The notes: generated by a model from the letters alone, not told the origin. Positions 12,133-23,539 are shown, numbered from the stretch's first letter. The stretch: 64,000 bases of DNA from Comamonadaceae bacterium PBBC1 (GCA_002256145.1 NKIP01000009.1:89691-153690); one strand, 5' to 3'. Made by a program: numbers and translations.

Positions 12133-13128
12133 TTATTGCAAAGCTTGTACGCCCGCCACCAGCCAACCGCCACCTTGCTTGGATTTGGTCATGTTCCAGA
12201 CTTCGCGGAATGGGCTCGGGCCAGAAGCAGCGTCTTCGCGAATCATGCCGTTGAACTCGACGCTGGCCAAATAGGCATCGGCCTGCTCTTCAATACCCAA
12301 AAGCTGGGCCTCCAGCATGACGACTTCGGTCTTGTTGGGCTGACCAGGAAACTGTGCTTCACGCTCGGCCAACTGATTGCGAATCTCCACCACCATGCCG
12401 TCAGTCATCATGGAGCGCAAAGCGCTGATGTCTGAACGGTCCCATGCGTCCTGCAAGGTCACGAAGTTGCGTTTGGCTGCTGCGACAAAATTGTCCACAT
12501 CAAAGCCTGCAGGAATGCCCCAAGTCTGTGGGCCACTCAGGTTTGAACCGATGCCCGAACCGATCATGGAACCCGTCGTTTGCGAGGCAGCAGCGCCGTC
12601 AAAACGGGTGTTTTGGGCTTCCCAAGGGCGGGCCGAGGCGTCATTGCCAACGTTGTTCGGGCTGTACTCTTTAAGAGAAGCGGGATTGTTTGCAGAAGCA
12701 CCTGCGCCCTGATAAGCCAAACCACCTGTCTGCGCCGCGCCTCCACGGCGGGACCGCATGATCATGCCGATGACGGCGATCACGGCAGCGCCAATCAACA
12801 AGGCCATCAAAATGTTGCCAAAGGCCTCACCCATGCCCAAGGAATGGGCCAACCAGGCCAGACCGAGACCTGCGGCCAGGCCACCCAACATGGCACCCCA
12901 AGGCTTCTTGGGTGCCGCTGCGGCCGGCGCAGCTGCAGGCTTGGCTGCGTTGGTGGGCGCAGCGTTTTGAGCGGGTGCGGCCGGTGTTTGCGGCGCAGCA
13001 TCGCGCTTGGTCACCTGATTCGATTGCTGGCCAATGGATTTGCCACCGCCCATGCGGCGAGCGGCCTCGGCATTGAGGCTGCCCAAGGCCAATACGCCTG
13101 CGAGCATCAATGTCATCAACTTGTTCAT
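12133..13128 (-). CDS. Tim44-like domain membrane protein
   Basis: This 331-residue protein starts with a signal-like segment (residues 1-22, ending AEA). A long Ala/Pro-rich stretch (about 45-75), a small Gly/Ala-rich hydrophobic region and one strong membrane helix (about 105-125) ending in RSRRGG follow. The C-terminal 140 residues, with FVTLQDAWDRSDISALRSMM and WNMTKSK, resemble the Tim44-like domain, a lipid- or protein-binding fold. Its place between ubiE and ubiJ is shared by Burkholderiales genomes as I recall them. The bacterial function is not established; membrane association is supported by sequence. Confidence 0.85.
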   Translation of the reverse strand: MNKLMTLMLAGVLALGSLNAEAARRMGGGKSIGQQSNQVTKRDAAPQTPAAPAQNAAPTNAAKPAAAPAAAAPKKPWGAMLGGLAAGLGLAWLAHSLGMGEAFGNILMALLIGAAVIAVIGMIMRSRRGGAAQTGGLAYQGAGASANNPASLKEYSPNNVGNDASARPWEAQNTRFDGAAASQTTGSMIGSGIGSNLSGPQTWGIPAGFDVDNFVAAAKRNFVTLQDAWDRSDISALRSMMTDGMVVEIRNQLAEREAQFPGQPNKTEVVMLEAQLLGIEEQADAYLASVEFNGMIREDAASGPSPFREVWNMTKSKQGGGWLVAGVQALQ

Positions 13129-13166
13129 GGTGTCTCCAACTCAAATCAAAACGAGGTTTGCAGGCA

Positions 13167-13898
13167 TCAACATTTAATGCCCATGTGCAAGGCTACCACC
13201 CCGGCCGACAAATTGTGAAAATCCACATGGCCAAATCCGGCATTTTTCATAAGGGTTTTCAGCTCTTCCTGCCCCGGGTGCATGCGGATGGATTCGGCCA
13301 AATAACGGTAACTATCGGCGTCACCCGCCACCAACTTGCCGAGGTTGGGCAAGATCTTGAAGCTGTACCAGTCATAGGCTTTTTCAAGCGGCTTGGCCAC
13401 TTTTGAAAACTCCAAAACCAACAATTTCCCGCCCGGCTTGAGCACGCGGCACATTTCCTTGAGCGCCACGTCCTTGTGGGTCATATTGCGCAAACCAAAC
13501 GCCACGCTGACCACGTTGAAGTGTTTGTCAGGGAAGGGCAACTTCTCGGCATCACACACCAAAGTGGGCAGCGCCAAACCGTGGTCCAGCAGGCGGTCGC
13601 GGCCCGTAGACAGCATGGCTTCGTTGATGTCGGTGTGGACCACACGGCCCGTGGCCCCCACTTTTTTGGCAAAAGCCATCGACAGGTCACCCGTGCCGCC
13701 AGCGATGTCCAGCACCTGGTCGCCTTCTTTGAGGTTGGCCACCTGCACGGTGTAAGCCTTCCACACGCGGTGCAGGCCCATGGACATCAGGTCGTTCATG
13801 ACGTCGTATTTGGACGCCACCGAGTCAAACACGCCACGGACGTGTTTGGCCTTTTCTTTTTCGTCGACGGTTTTGAAACCGAAGTGGGTGCTGCTCAT
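13167..13898 (-). CDS. ubiE: Ubiquinone/menaquinone C-methyltransferase UbiE
   Basis: UbiE is the SAM-dependent C-methyltransferase of ubiquinone (and menaquinone) synthesis. The 243 residues match the usual about 250. The SAM-binding motif I is [12 protein letters not shown] around residues 62-73. Post-motif segments ([22 protein letters not shown], and [14 protein letters not shown]) are characteristic of UbiE/COQ5. The start [17 protein letters not shown] is the conserved family N-terminus. The gene follows the DUF971 gene by 10 bases and precedes the Tim44-like gene by 38. Confidence 0.98.
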   Translation of the reverse strand: MSSTHFGFKTVDEKEKAKHVRGVFDSVASKYDVMNDLMSMGLHRVWKAYTVQVANLKEGDQVLDIAGGTGDLSMAFAKKVGATGRVVHTDINEAMLSTGRDRLLDHGLALPTLVCDAEKLPFPDKHFNVVSVAFGLRNMTHKDVALKEMCRVLKPGGKLLVLEFSKVAKPLEKAYDWYSFKILPNLGKLVAGDADSYRYLAESIRMHPGQEELKTLMKNAGFGHVDFHNLSAGVVALHMGIKC

Positions 13899-13908
13899 GC
13901 CGACTTCC

Positions 13909-14328
13909 TCAATGCTTGTGACCGCAGCTGCCGCCCGCCGAGGCTTCGATCATGGGCGCATCACGGCTCATGCCCGCCGCTTGCAGGCGGTCTTCGTATT
14001 GTTTCCAGAGCGCCGCTTCCTGATCGCCCAGAAAGTACAGGTATTCCCAAGTGAACAGGCCCGACTCGTGCCCATCGGTGAAGGTGGGTTTCACGGCGTA
14101 ATTGCCCACAGGCTCGATCTCGGCAATGCCGACCTCGCGCTTGCCGGTTTGCAGCACTTCCTGGCCGGGGCCATGGCCTTGCACCTCGGCCGAGGGCGAG
14201 TACACGCGCATCAGCTCAAACGGGATGCGGAACTGCGCCCCGTCGGAAAACCCGATCTCCAGCACCCGGGTCTGACCGTGCAGGGTCAGCGACTCGGGGT
14301 GGGGCATGTCTTTTTTCAATCCGGCCAT
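13909..14328 (-). CDS. DUF971 family protein (BBOX N-terminal-like domain)
   Basis: This 139-residue protein has the DUF971 fold also found at the N-terminus of gamma-butyrobetaine hydroxylases: [26 protein letters not shown], then [23 protein letters not shown]. The C-terminus is short and ends CGHKH, a possible metal ligand group. The stand-alone bacterial form has no firm function; roles in Fe-S metabolism have been suggested for relatives. It lies 10 bases upstream of ubiE and is surely cotranscribed. An ATG at residue 8 is an alternative start. Confidence 0.88.
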   Translation of the reverse strand: MAGLKKDMPHPESLTLHGQTRVLEIGFSDGAQFRIPFELMRVYSPSAEVQGHGPGQEVLQTGKREVGIAEIEPVGNYAVKPTFTDGHESGLFTWEYLYFLGDQEAALWKQYEDRLQAAGMSRDAPMIEASAGGSCGHKH

Positions 14329-14369
14329 CTTTTGCTTTCGAAATTTTGCTGTCGGGTTGCGTGTTGGCC

Positions 14370-17300
14370 TTACACCAGCACGCGCTCAATGCCGCCTGCA
14401 TTGGCGGCACTCACGTATTCGGGCATCCATTCTTCGCCAAGGATGTGCTTGGCCATCTCAACCACAATGTAGTCGGCTTCGAGAAGGCCGTTTTTCATGT
14501 CGTCGCCAAAGCGCGACAAGCCTTGCAGGCAGCTGGGGCAGCTGGTCAGGATTTTCACGTTGGCCTGAGGGGCCAGTGCACCGCTGCTGCGCAAGGCGGC
14601 TTCGCCTTTGAGCAGCTCTTCTTCCTTGCGAAAGCGCACCTGGGTCGAGATGTCCGGGCGCGTCACGCCCAGCGTGCCCGATTCGCCGCAGCAGCGTTTG
14701 CTTTCCAGCACGTTGTCTCCCATCAAGGCCTTCACTGTCTTCATGGGCTCTTGCTGCTTCATGGGGCTGTGGCAAGGGTCGTGGTACAGATAGGCCCCGC
14801 CCGCATCGAGCTTCATGCCTTTTTCGAGCAGGAACTCGTGGATGTCGATGATGCGGCAGCCGGGAAAGATCTTGTCGAACTGGTAGCCCTGCAACTGGTC
14901 GTAGCAAGTGCCGCAGCTCACCACCACAGTCTTGATGTCCAGGTAGTTGAGCGTGTTGGCCACGCGGTGGAACAGCACGCGGTTGTCGGTGATGATTTTT
15001 TCGGCCTTGTCAAACTGGCCCGAGCCCTTTTGCGGGTAACCGCAGCACAGGTAACCCGGTGGCAACACGGTCTGCACGCCCACATGCCAGAGCATGGCCT
15101 GGGTGGCCAAGCCCACTTGGCTGAACAGGCGCTCCGAGCCGCAACCGGGGAAGTAAAACACCGCTTCAGATTCAGAAGTGGTGGCCTTCGGGTTGCGGAT
15201 GATGGGCACGTAGTCGTTGTCTTCGATGTCGAGCAAAGCCCGCGCAGTTTTCTTGGGCAGGTTGCCCGGCATCTTCTTGTTGATGAAGTGGATCACCTGC
15301 TCTTTGATCGGCGCAGTGCCCACCGATGCAGGCGGTGCGCTGGTCTGCTTGCGGGCCACGCCCTTGAGCAAACCGGCCACAAAGCGCTGCGCCTTCATGC
15401 CCACGCCCACCATGGCGGCACGCGCGAGCTTGATGGTCTCGGGGTTGGTGGCATTGAGCATGAACATGGCCGCTGCGTTGCCGGGACGGAAACTTTTCTG
15501 CCCCATCTTGCGCAGCAAATTGCGCATGTTCATGGACACATCGCCAAAGTCGATGTTCACCGGGCAAGGGGTCAGGCATTTGTGGCACACGGTGCAATGG
15601 TCGGCCACGTCTTCAAACTCTTGCCAATGCTTGATGGAGATGCCCCGGCGGGTTTGTTCTTCGTAGAGGAAAGCCTCGACCAGCAAAGAGGTCGCCAAAA
15701 TCTTGTTGCGTGGGCTGTAGAGCAAATTGGCACGCGGCACATGTGTGGCGCACACGGGCTTGCATTTGCCACAGCGCAAGCAGTCTTTCACGCTGGCGGC
15801 AATCTCGCCAATGTCGGACTGCTGCATGATCAGCGACTCATGGCCCATCAGGCCAAAGCTGGGGGTGTAGGCGTGTGTCAGGTCAGCGGCGTGCACATCG
15901 TCGCCCAGTCCCGTGAGGGCCGCACCGCGCAGCAGCTTGCCTTTGTTGAAGCGCCCTTCGGGGTCCACTTTCGCTTTGTAGGCGGTGAAGTTGGCCAGCT
16001 CGTCGTCGGTCAAAAACTCCAGCTTGGTGATGCCAATGCCGTGCTCGCCCGAGATCACACCGTCCAGGCTGCGGGCCAGCACCATGATGCGGGCCACCGC
16101 CTCGTGCGCGGTTTGCAGCATCTCGTAGTTGTCACTGTTCACAGGGATGTTGGTGTGCACATTGCCGTCACCGGCGTGCATGTGCAGCGCCACCCACACG
16201 CGGCCTTTGAGCACGCGCTGGTGAATGGCTGTGACTTCGGTCAGGATCGGCAAAAAGGCTGAGCCCGAGAAGATGTTCTGGAAAGCCGGGCGGATTTGTG
16301 TCTTCCAGCTGGCGCGCAGGCTGTGCTCTTGCAGCTGAGGGAACAGCGTGTCGACATCGGTCAACCAGCCTTGCCATTGCGCACGCACCTCGCGCACCAC
16401 CGCCAGGGCTTGCGCCACTCGGTCTTCCAGCAACTCGGCCGAAGGAATGTCGCTGGCGTCGTCTTGCTTGCCCAAGGGCAGGTTGCCCTTTTCCAGAAAA
16501 TCTTCCAACTCACGGCAAAACTGCAGCTTGTTGCGCAGGCTCAGCTCAATGTTGATGCGCTCGATGCCATCGGTGTATTCGGCCATGCGCGGCAACGGAA
16601 TGACCACGTCTTCGTTGACCTTGAAGGCGTTGGTGTGGCGCGAGATGGCGGCCGTCTTTTTGCGGTCATGCCAGAACTTTTTGCGTGCTTCGGGGCTGAT
16701 GGCAATGAAGCCCTCGCCGCTGCGTGAGTTGGCGATGCGCACGATCTCGCTGGTCGCCTTGGCCACGTCGTCGGCGTTGTCTCCGGCAATGTCACCGATC
16801 AGCACCATTTTGGGAAAGCCGCCGCGCTTGGACTTGGTGGAATAACCCACCGCCCGCAAATAGCGGTCGTCCAAGTGCTCCAGACCGGCCATCACGGTGC
16901 CGGTGCGCTTTTGCTCGGCAAACATGAAGTCTTTGATTTCGACGATGCTGGGCACGGCCTCGCGGGCGTGGCCAAAGAACTCCATGCACACGGTGCGGGT
17001 GTGGGTGGGCATGCGGTGCACGACCCAACGGGCGCTGGTGATCAGGCCATCGCAGCCTTCTTTTTGCACGCCAGGCAGGCCGGAGAGGAACTTGTCGGTC
17101 ACGTCCTTGCCCAAGCCTTCCTTGCGGAAAGTTTTGCCCGGGATCACCAGGGTTTCGGTGCGGATCGGGGTTTTGCCGTCGGCTTTGAAGTAACGCAACT
17201 CAAAGGTGGCGACCTCGGCATCGTGGATCTTGCCCATGTTGTGGTCCATGCGCACCACATCCAGCCATTCGGCGTCGGGCGTGACCATGCGCCAGCTGGC

Positions 17301-18248
17301 CAGGTTGTCGAGCGCCGTGCCCCACAAAACCGCCTTTTTGCCACCCGCGTTCATGGCGATGTTGCCGCCCACGCAGCTGGCCTCGGCCGATGTCGGGTCC
17401 ACCGCGAACACAAAGCCCCCACGCTCGGCAGCATCGGCCACACGTTGGGTCACCACACCGGCTTCGGTGTAAATGGTTGGAATTTGATGGGCAATGCCCG
17501 GCAGGTCGACCATCTCGACCTCGGTCATGGCTTCGAGCTTTTCGGTGTTGATGACCGCGCTCTTCCAGGTCAGCGGGATCGCGCCACCGGTGTAACCCGT
17601 GCCGCCGCCGCGTGGGACGATGGTCAGGCCCAGATCGATACAGCCTTTGACCAGTCCTGCCATTTCGACTTCAGAGTCAGGGGTCAGCACCACAAAGGGG
17701 TATTCCACGCGCCAGTCGGTGGCGTCGGTCACATGGCTCACGCGCGAGAGGCCGTCAAACTTGATGTTGTCCTTGGCTGTCAGGCGGCCCAAGGTCTTTT
17801 GCACCTGGCTGCGCAGCTTGGCCATGCGGGTGAAACGCTCGCTGAACTGCGTCACGGCCTGGGCGGCCATGGCCAGCAATTGGCCAACCAAGGCGTCGCG
17901 GGCAGCATCCACACTCGGGGTGCGGCGCTTTTGCACCTCGCCCAGGCGGTGCTGCAGGGCCTCGACCAGCAGTTTGCGGCGGGCCGGGTTGTCCAACAGG
18001 TCGTCTTGCAGATAAGGATTGCGCTCCACCACCCAGATGTCACCCAGCACTTCATACAGCATGCGGGCAGAGCGGCCCGTGCGGCGCTCCTCGCGCAGCT
18101 GGTTCAGCAGGTCCCAAGCTGACTCACCCAGCAAACGCAGCACGATTTCGCGGTCTGAAAAGCTGGTGTAGTTGTAGGGGATTTCACGCAAACGCGGCGC
18201 TTCGGCGTCGGCTTGCATCAAATGTTGGAGCGTAAAGGGTGCATTCAT
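14370..18248 (-). CDS. Giant FAD-linked oxidase / Fe-S / CCG-domain oxidoreductase (DUF3683 type)
   Basis: This 1292-residue protein fuses a D-lactate/glycolate-dehydrogenase-like enzyme to its iron-sulfur partner. After an N-terminal DUF3683-like region (about 1-170), a PCMH-type FAD-binding domain carries [17 protein letters not shown] and a C-terminal FAD-oxidase domain follows. Two [4Fe-4S] motifs are present ([11 protein letters not shown] and [12 protein letters not shown]). Cys-rich CCG domains complete it (PGCGSE with [10 protein letters not shown], and CHSPMKQQ with CCGESG). It probably oxidises a 2-hydroxy acid and passes electrons toward quinone. The ATG at 18248 (MNAPF) was preferred over GTG at 18275; neither has a clear ribosome site. 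The substrate is unknown. Confidence 0.92.
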   Translation of the reverse strand: MNAPFTLQHLMQADAEAPRLREIPYNYTSFSDREIVLRLLGESAWDLLNQLREERRTGRSARMLYEVLGDIWVVERNPYLQDDLLDNPARRKLLVEALQHRLGEVQKRRTPSVDAARDALVGQLLAMAAQAVTQFSERFTRMAKLRSQVQKTLGRLTAKDNIKFDGLSRVSHVTDATDWRVEYPFVVLTPDSEVEMAGLVKGCIDLGLTIVPRGGGTGYTGGAIPLTWKSAVINTEKLEAMTEVEMVDLPGIAHQIPTIYTEAGVVTQRVADAAERGGFVFAVDPTSAEASCVGGNIAMNAGGKKAVLWGTALDNLASWRMVTPDAEWLDVVRMDHNMGKIHDAEVATFELRYFKADGKTPIRTETLVIPGKTFRKEGLGKDVTDKFLSGLPGVQKEGCDGLITSARWVVHRMPTHTRTVCMEFFGHAREAVPSIVEIKDFMFAEQKRTGTVMAGLEHLDDRYLRAVGYSTKSKRGGFPKMVLIGDIAGDNADDVAKATSEIVRIANSRSGEGFIAISPEARKKFWHDRKKTAAISRHTNAFKVNEDVVIPLPRMAEYTDGIERINIELSLRNKLQFCRELEDFLEKGNLPLGKQDDASDIPSAELLEDRVAQALAVVREVRAQWQGWLTDVDTLFPQLQEHSLRASWKTQIRPAFQNIFSGSAFLPILTEVTAIHQRVLKGRVWVALHMHAGDGNVHTNIPVNSDNYEMLQTAHEAVARIMVLARSLDGVISGEHGIGITKLEFLTDDELANFTAYKAKVDPEGRFNKGKLLRGAALTGLGDDVHAADLTHAYTPSFGLMGHESLIMQQSDIGEIAASVKDCLRCGKCKPVCATHVPRANLLYSPRNKILATSLLVEAFLYEEQTRRGISIKHWQEFEDVADHCTVCHKCLTPCPVNIDFGDVSMNMRNLLRKMGQKSFRPGNAAAMFMLNATNPETIKLARAAMVGVGMKAQRFVAGLLKGVARKQTSAPPASVGTAPIKEQVIHFINKKMPGNLPKKTARALLDIEDNDYVPIIRNPKATTSESEAVFYFPGCGSERLFSQVGLATQAMLWHVGVQTVLPPGYLCCGYPQKGSGQFDKAEKIITDNRVLFHRVANTLNYLDIKTVVVSCGTCYDQLQGYQFDKIFPGCRIIDIHEFLLEKGMKLDAGGAYLYHDPCHSPMKQQEPMKTVKALMGDNVLESKRCCGESGTLGVTRPDISTQVRFRKEEELLKGEAALRSSGALAPQANVKILTSCPSCLQGLSRFGDDMKNGLLEADYIVVEMAKHILGEEWMPEYVSAANAGGIERVLV

Positions 18249-18408
18249 GGGGCTAGGCTCAGTCAAAGGCGTCACTCAAGACGCTGTCAGCCAGACCCGA
18301 AACCAATGTCAAACCGGCTGAGGGTGAATGTTACCGCAGTGCAACAAACACGCGCCGGGGGTGGGGGCACCTGTCACTTGGGGGTCTGGGCTCATGGAAA
18401 ATCCGGAT

Positions 18409-18446
18409 TGTCACTTTTATTTCATCCATACTTAATAGAGTTGTCA
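18409..18446 (+). promoter_or_regulatory. Pho-box-like direct repeats upstream of ugpB
   Basis: TGTCA at 18409, TTTCA at 18420 and TGTCA at 18442 are spaced 11 and 22 bases apart, the helical period of PhoB direct repeats (TGTCA every 11 bases). They lie about 85-120 bases before the ugpB start codon. The ugp operon of E. coli is PhoB-dependent, so phosphate-starvation control is plausible; this is an inference from repeat spacing. Confidence 0.45.
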
Positions 18447-18527
18447 TTTTCTAAAAGCACAGTGATCTTGTCAGAATGCCCTCTAAACAGGTCTTTTTGC
18501 ATGTTCAAGCTCTTTCCAGGAACCCAC

Positions 18528-19838
18528 ATGAAACTCAAACTCAAACTCACCCTCTCCGCCCTGACTCTGGGCTTGGCCAGCCTGTCCGCCCAAGCCCAAA
18601 CCGAAATTCAGTGGTGGCATTCCATGGGTGGCGCCTTGGGCGAATGGGTCAACGACCTGGCCAAGGACTTCAACGCCAGCCAAAAGGACTACAAAATCGT
18701 GCCCACCTTCAAGGGCAACTACGACGAGTCCATGACGGCCGCCATTGCAGCTTATCGGGCCGGCAACGCACCCCACATCCTGCAAGTGTTTGAAGTGGGC
18801 ACTGCCACCATGATGGCCAGCAAGGGTGCCATCGTGCCCGTTGGCAAAGTCATGACTGACGCAGGCCTCAAGTTCGACCAAAATGCCTATGTGCCTGCCG
18901 TGGCCGGTTACTACACCGCCCCCAACGGCCAGATGCTGAGCTTCCCCTTCAACAGCTCCACGCCCGTCTTCCACTACAACAAGGACGCTTTCAAGGCCGC
19001 AGGTCTGGACGCAGAGAAACCCCCAACCACTTGGCCTGAGGTGGCCTTGGCCGCCGCCAAGCTCAAAGCCAGCGGCCACAAGTGCCCCTTCACCACCAGC
19101 TGGATCAGCTGGACACAGTTGGAAAGCTTCTCGGCTTGGCACAACACCGAGTTCGCCACCAAGGGCAACGGCATGCGTGGCATGGACGCACGATTGAGTT
19201 TCAATACTCCGCTGCATGTGCGCCACATTGACAACCTGGCCAACATGGCCAAGCAGGGCCTGTTTGTCTACAAGGGCCGTGGTAATGCGGCTGATGCCAC
19301 CTTTGTCTCCGGCGAATGCGCCATGGCCACCGGCTCTTCGGCCCTGTATGGCAGCGTGGTTCGCAACGGCAAATTCGGCTACGGCATCGGCACCCTGCCC
19401 TACTACCCCGATGTGAACGGTGCGCCCCAAAACACTGTGATTGGCGGCGCGAGCCTGTGGGTCATGAGCGGCAAAAAAGCCCCTGAATACAAAGGCGTGG
19501 CGCAGTTCTTTGCCCACCTGTCCAAGGACAACGTGGCCGCAGCCAGCCACCAGCGCACCGGTTACTTGCCGGTCACCAAGGCTTCGTTCGAGTTGACTGA
19601 AAAGTCCGGCTTCTATAAAAAGAACCCCGGCACTGACGTGTCCGTGACGCAGATGATCCGCAAGACCACCGACAAGTCACGCGGCGTTCGCTTGGGCAAT
19701 TTCGTACAAATTCGCACCATCATTGACGAGGAACTCGAAGGCGTGTGGAGTGGCAAAAAGGGCACCAAGGAAGCCTTGGACATGGCCATCAAGCGCGGCA
19801 ACGAGCAACTTGAGCGCTTCGAAAAAGCCAATAAATGA
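18528..19838 (+). CDS. ugpB: sn-Glycerol-3-phosphate ABC transporter, binding protein UgpB
   Basis: UgpB is the periplasmic receptor for sn-glycerol-3-phosphate and glycerophosphodiesters. The 436-residue product has a signal peptide at 1-24 (Lys-rich start, cleavage after AQA). The family signature follows: IQWWHSMGGALGEWVNDLAKDFN, then FKGNYDESMTAAIAAYRAG and the C-terminal IDEELEGVWSGKKG. The start at 18528 was chosen for the signal peptide and AGGA seven bases upstream; an ATG at 18501 in the same frame is less likely. The gene leads the ugpBAECQ locus, preceded by Pho-box-like repeats and followed by an attenuator-like hairpin. Confidence 0.96.
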   Translation: MKLKLKLTLSALTLGLASLSAQAQTEIQWWHSMGGALGEWVNDLAKDFNASQKDYKIVPTFKGNYDESMTAAIAAYRAGNAPHILQVFEVGTATMMASKGAIVPVGKVMTDAGLKFDQNAYVPAVAGYYTAPNGQMLSFPFNSSTPVFHYNKDAFKAAGLDAEKPPTTWPEVALAAAKLKASGHKCPFTTSWISWTQLESFSAWHNTEFATKGNGMRGMDARLSFNTPLHVRHIDNLANMAKQGLFVYKGRGNAADATFVSGECAMATGSSALYGSVVRNGKFGYGIGTLPYYPDVNGAPQNTVIGGASLWVMSGKKAPEYKGVAQFFAHLSKDNVAAASHQRTGYLPVTKASFELTEKSGFYKKNPGTDVSVTQMIRKTTDKSRGVRLGNFVQIRTIIDEELEGVWSGKKGTKEALDMAIKRGNEQLERFEKANK

Positions 19839-19874
19839 TGCTTAAACTGCCCTCTAGGGGGTGGTTTTCACTCA

Positions 19875-19901
19875 AAAAGCAGAGGCTGTGCCTCTGCTTT
19901 T
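19875..19901 (+). terminator. Terminator/attenuator between ugpB and ugpA
   Basis: AAAAGCAGAGGC and GCCTCTGCTTTT form a 12-bp perfect stem with a three-base loop (19887-19889), ending in four T. It lies 36 bases after ugpB and 46 before ugpA. Partial termination here would raise binding protein output relative to the membrane subunits, as is common in ABC importer operons. Confidence 0.8.
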
Positions 19902-19947
19902 GCGCATTTTGGGCTGAAACTTCAAGCTCGAATACTTCAAAGAATTT

Positions 19948-20829
19948 ATGGAAAAACGCGTCCGCTTCAAATCCCGCTGGCTGCCCTGGCTGCTGATCGC
20001 GCCCCAACTGAGCATCGTGCTGGTGTTCTTTTTTTGGCCTGCCGGGCAGGCGTTGTACCAAAGTGTGCTGCAAGAAGACGCCTTTGGCGCATCGCGTGAA
20101 TTTGTGGGCTTGGAGAACTTTTCTCGCCTCTGGAACGACAGCGGCTACCTGGACTCTTTCAAAACCACCGCCGTGTTTTCACTTTTGGTGGCAGTCACTG
20201 GCCTGTCGGTGTCGCTGCTCTTGGCCGTGATGGCCGACCGGGTCGGGCGCGGCGCGGGCCTGTACAAAACCCTGCTGATCTGGCCTTACGCCGTAGCCCC
20301 GGTGGTTGCGGGCGTGTTGTGGCTGTTCATGTTTGCCTCGCCCATGGGGGTGGTGGGTTACGCACTTCGGGCCATGGGCATCGAATGGAACCACCTGCTC
20401 AACCCCAACCACGCCATGGCGCTGATCGTGATGGCCGCCGTCTGGAAGCAGATTTCCTACAACTTCCTGTTTTTTCTGGCGGGCCTGCAGTCCATCCCCA
20501 AGTCGCTGATCGAGGCGGCCGCCATCGACGGGGCCAGCCCCTGGCGGCGCTTTTGGACCATCGTGTTCCCACTGCTCTCGCCCACCACCTTCTTTTTGCT
20601 GGTGATCAACATCGTTTACGCCTTCTTTGACACCTTCGCCATCGTGGACGCCACCACCCACGGCGGCCCCGGCAAAGACACCGCCATCCTGGTCTACAAG
20701 GTGTATTACGACGGCTTCAAGGCTCTGGACATGGGCAGCTCGGCCGCGCAATCGGTGGTGCTGATGGTGATCGTGGTCTCGCTCACGGTCTTGCAGTTCA
20801 AGTTTGTTGAAAAGAAAGTGCAGTACTGA
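19948..20829 (+). CDS. ugpA: sn-Glycerol-3-phosphate ABC transporter permease UgpA
   Basis: UgpA is one of the two inner-membrane permease subunits of the glycerol-3-phosphate importer. The 293 residues hold six membrane helices starting at about residue 12. The conserved EAA loop that contacts the ATPase appears as [20 protein letters not shown] near residue 190. It pairs with UgpE 34 bases downstream and is fed by UgpB. The sequence fits the UgpA branch of MalF-like permeases. Confidence 0.95.
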   Translation: MEKRVRFKSRWLPWLLIAPQLSIVLVFFFWPAGQALYQSVLQEDAFGASREFVGLENFSRLWNDSGYLDSFKTTAVFSLLVAVTGLSVSLLLAVMADRVGRGAGLYKTLLIWPYAVAPVVAGVLWLFMFASPMGVVGYALRAMGIEWNHLLNPNHAMALIVMAAVWKQISYNFLFFLAGLQSIPKSLIEAAAIDGASPWRRFWTIVFPLLSPTTFFLLVINIVYAFFDTFAIVDATTHGGPGKDTAILVYKVYYDGFKALDMGSSAAQSVVLMVIVVSLTVLQFKFVEKKVQY

Positions 20830-20863
20830 TGTTGCACCGAACCGTTTCCATGGGAGGCCACGC

Positions 20864-21718
20864 ATGATCGAACGTCGCCCCGGCCTGCAAATCCTGCGGC
20901 ATGTCATCTTGCTCATCGGTGTGGCCATCGTGGCCTTTCCGCTGTACCTGACCTTGGTCGGCTCGACGCAGACCGCCCAGCAAATCAACCAAAGCGTGCC
21001 CATGTCGATGGTGCCGGGCAGCCATTTTTGGGAGACCTACCGCCTGACCCTGTTTGGCGGCACCAACTCACAAGGCAGCCCCTTGCCGGCCATGTGGCCC
21101 ATGATGCAAGTCAGCTTGATCAGCGCCTTGGGCATCGCCATTGGCAAGATCGCCATCTCCCTGCTGTCGGCCTTTGCCATCGTGTATTTCCGCTTTCCGC
21201 TGCGCAACCTGGTGTTCTGGATGATTTTTGTCACCCTGATGCTGCCCGTAGAGGTGCGCATCAGCCCCACCTACGAAGTGGTGGCAGGGCTGGGCCTGCT
21301 CAACAGTTTTGCGGGCCTCACGGTGCCGCTGATCGCCTCGGCCACGGCCACGTTTTTGTTCCGGCAGTTTTTCCTGACCATTCCCGACGAGCTGGTGGAA
21401 GCCGCCCGCATGGACGGGGCCGGGCCGATGCGATTTTTCAAGGACGTGCTACTGCCCCTTTCGGCCACCAACATCGCGGCCTTGTTTGTGATCCAGTTCA
21501 TCTATGGCTGGAACCAATACCTCTGGCCCCTGCTGGTCACCACCAACGAAGACATGTACCCCGTCGTGCTGGGCATCAAGCGATTGATTTCAGGCGAATC
21601 CTGGACCGAATGGAACGTGGTCATGGCGGCCGCCATTTTGGCCATGCTGCCCCCCGCGCTGGTCGTGGTGCTGATGCAAAAATGGTTCGTCAAAGGACTG
21701 GTTGATACGGAAAAATAA
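20864..21718 (+). CDS. ugpE: sn-Glycerol-3-phosphate ABC transporter permease UgpE
   Basis: UgpE is the second permease subunit of the importer. The 284-residue product has six membrane helices and the EAA loop DELVEAARMDGAGPMRFFKD near residue 180. The ATG at 20864 has GGGAGG seven bases upstream; the reading frame extends to 20804 but without a ribosome site. The C-terminal segment WFVKGLVDTEK is usual for MalG-type permeases. A REP-like hairpin separates it from ugpC. Confidence 0.95.
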   Translation: MIERRPGLQILRHVILLIGVAIVAFPLYLTLVGSTQTAQQINQSVPMSMVPGSHFWETYRLTLFGGTNSQGSPLPAMWPMMQVSLISALGIAIGKIAISLLSAFAIVYFRFPLRNLVFWMIFVTLMLPVEVRISPTYEVVAGLGLLNSFAGLTVPLIASATATFLFRQFFLTIPDELVEAARMDGAGPMRFFKDVLLPLSATNIAALFVIQFIYGWNQYLWPLLVTTNEDMYPVVLGIKRLISGESWTEWNVVMAAAILAMLPPALVVVLMQKWFVKGLVDTEK

Positions 21719-21724
21719 TGACAC

Positions 21725-21761
21725 CGGGGACAGACCCATTTGAAGCGTTGCTCTGTCCCCG
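21725..21761. repeat. REP-like palindrome between ugpE and ugpC
   Basis: CGGGGACAGA (21725-21734) is the exact reverse complement of TCTGTCCCCG (21752-21761), giving a 10-bp stem with a 17-base loop and no T-tract. GGGGACAGACC-type palindromes are a recurrent extragenic repeat in Burkholderiales, often linked to REP-associated transposases (recalled, not searched). It lies within a polycistronic operon, where such hairpins can protect upstream mRNA from 3' decay. Confidence 0.6.
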
Positions 21762-21776
21762 TCTGACCAAAGATTT

Positions 21777-22804
<1,028 letters not shown>

Positions 22805-22808
<4 letters not shown>

Positions 22809-23539
22809 CCCCCTGGCCCTACCCGCGCTGGATCGCCCACCGGGGCGCTGGCAAACTCGCCCCCGAAAACACCCTGGCCGCCTTTAGGCTGGGTGCTGCG
22901 CACGGCTACCGCATGTTTGAATGCGACGCCAAACTCAGCGCCGACGGTGTGGTGTTCTTGATGCACGACGCCAGCCTGGAGCGCACCACCAACGGCAACG
23001 GCATCGGCAGCGATCTTGCTTGGCAGGCGCTGTCGCAACTGGATGCGGGCGGCTGGCATTCCCGTGCTTACGCAGGTGAGCCTTTGCCCACCCTCGAAGC
23101 GCTGGCCCGTTTTTGCCTGGCCAACCGTTACCTCCTCAACATCGAGATCAAGCCCACCCCTGGCACCGAAGCGTCTACAGGCGAAGTTGTGGCCCGCTTG
23201 GCGGCACAGCTTTGGCAAGGGACCGAGGTGCCACCGCTATTGACCTCGTTCAAACCCGATGCGCTAGCCGCTGCGCAACAAACCGCCCCCGAACTGCCGC
23301 GAGGCCTGCTAGTCGACACGCTGTGGGAGGGTTGGCTTGAAAAAGCCCTTGCGCTTCAGTGTGTGGCCGTGGTGGCCAACTACGCCTTGTGGGACGCCAC
23401 CACCGTAGCCCAGGTCCATGGCGCAGGCATGCGGTGCCTGAGCTACACCGTCAACGACGACTGGGCCGCCCAGCACCTGCTGGCTCTGGGCACCGACGGC
23501 ATCATCACCGACCGGGTGGATCTGTTCAGCCCGGCCTGA
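22805..23539 (+). CDS. ugpQ: Glycerophosphodiester phosphodiesterase UgpQ
   Basis: UgpQ hydrolyses glycerophosphodiesters in the cytoplasm to glycerol-3-phosphate and an alcohol, completing use of substrates brought in by UgpBAEC. The 244-residue length is typical. The catalytic and metal-binding motifs are [18 protein letters not shown] near residue 9 and [10 protein letters not shown] near 113, with [13 protein letters not shown] between them. The ATG overlaps the ugpC stop (ATGA), so translation is coupled. It ends seven bases from the convergent Bug-family gene. Confidence 0.96.

Noticed and set aside
14346..16262. 638-codon frame antisense to the FAD/Fe-S gene
   Set aside because: It is His- and Ala-rich with no motif and mirrors the codon bias of the minus-strand gene.
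18441..18470. TTGTCA with GATCTT as the ugpB promoter
   Set aside because: Spacing is ideal, but the -10 matches the consensus poorly; it is only one of several possibilities.
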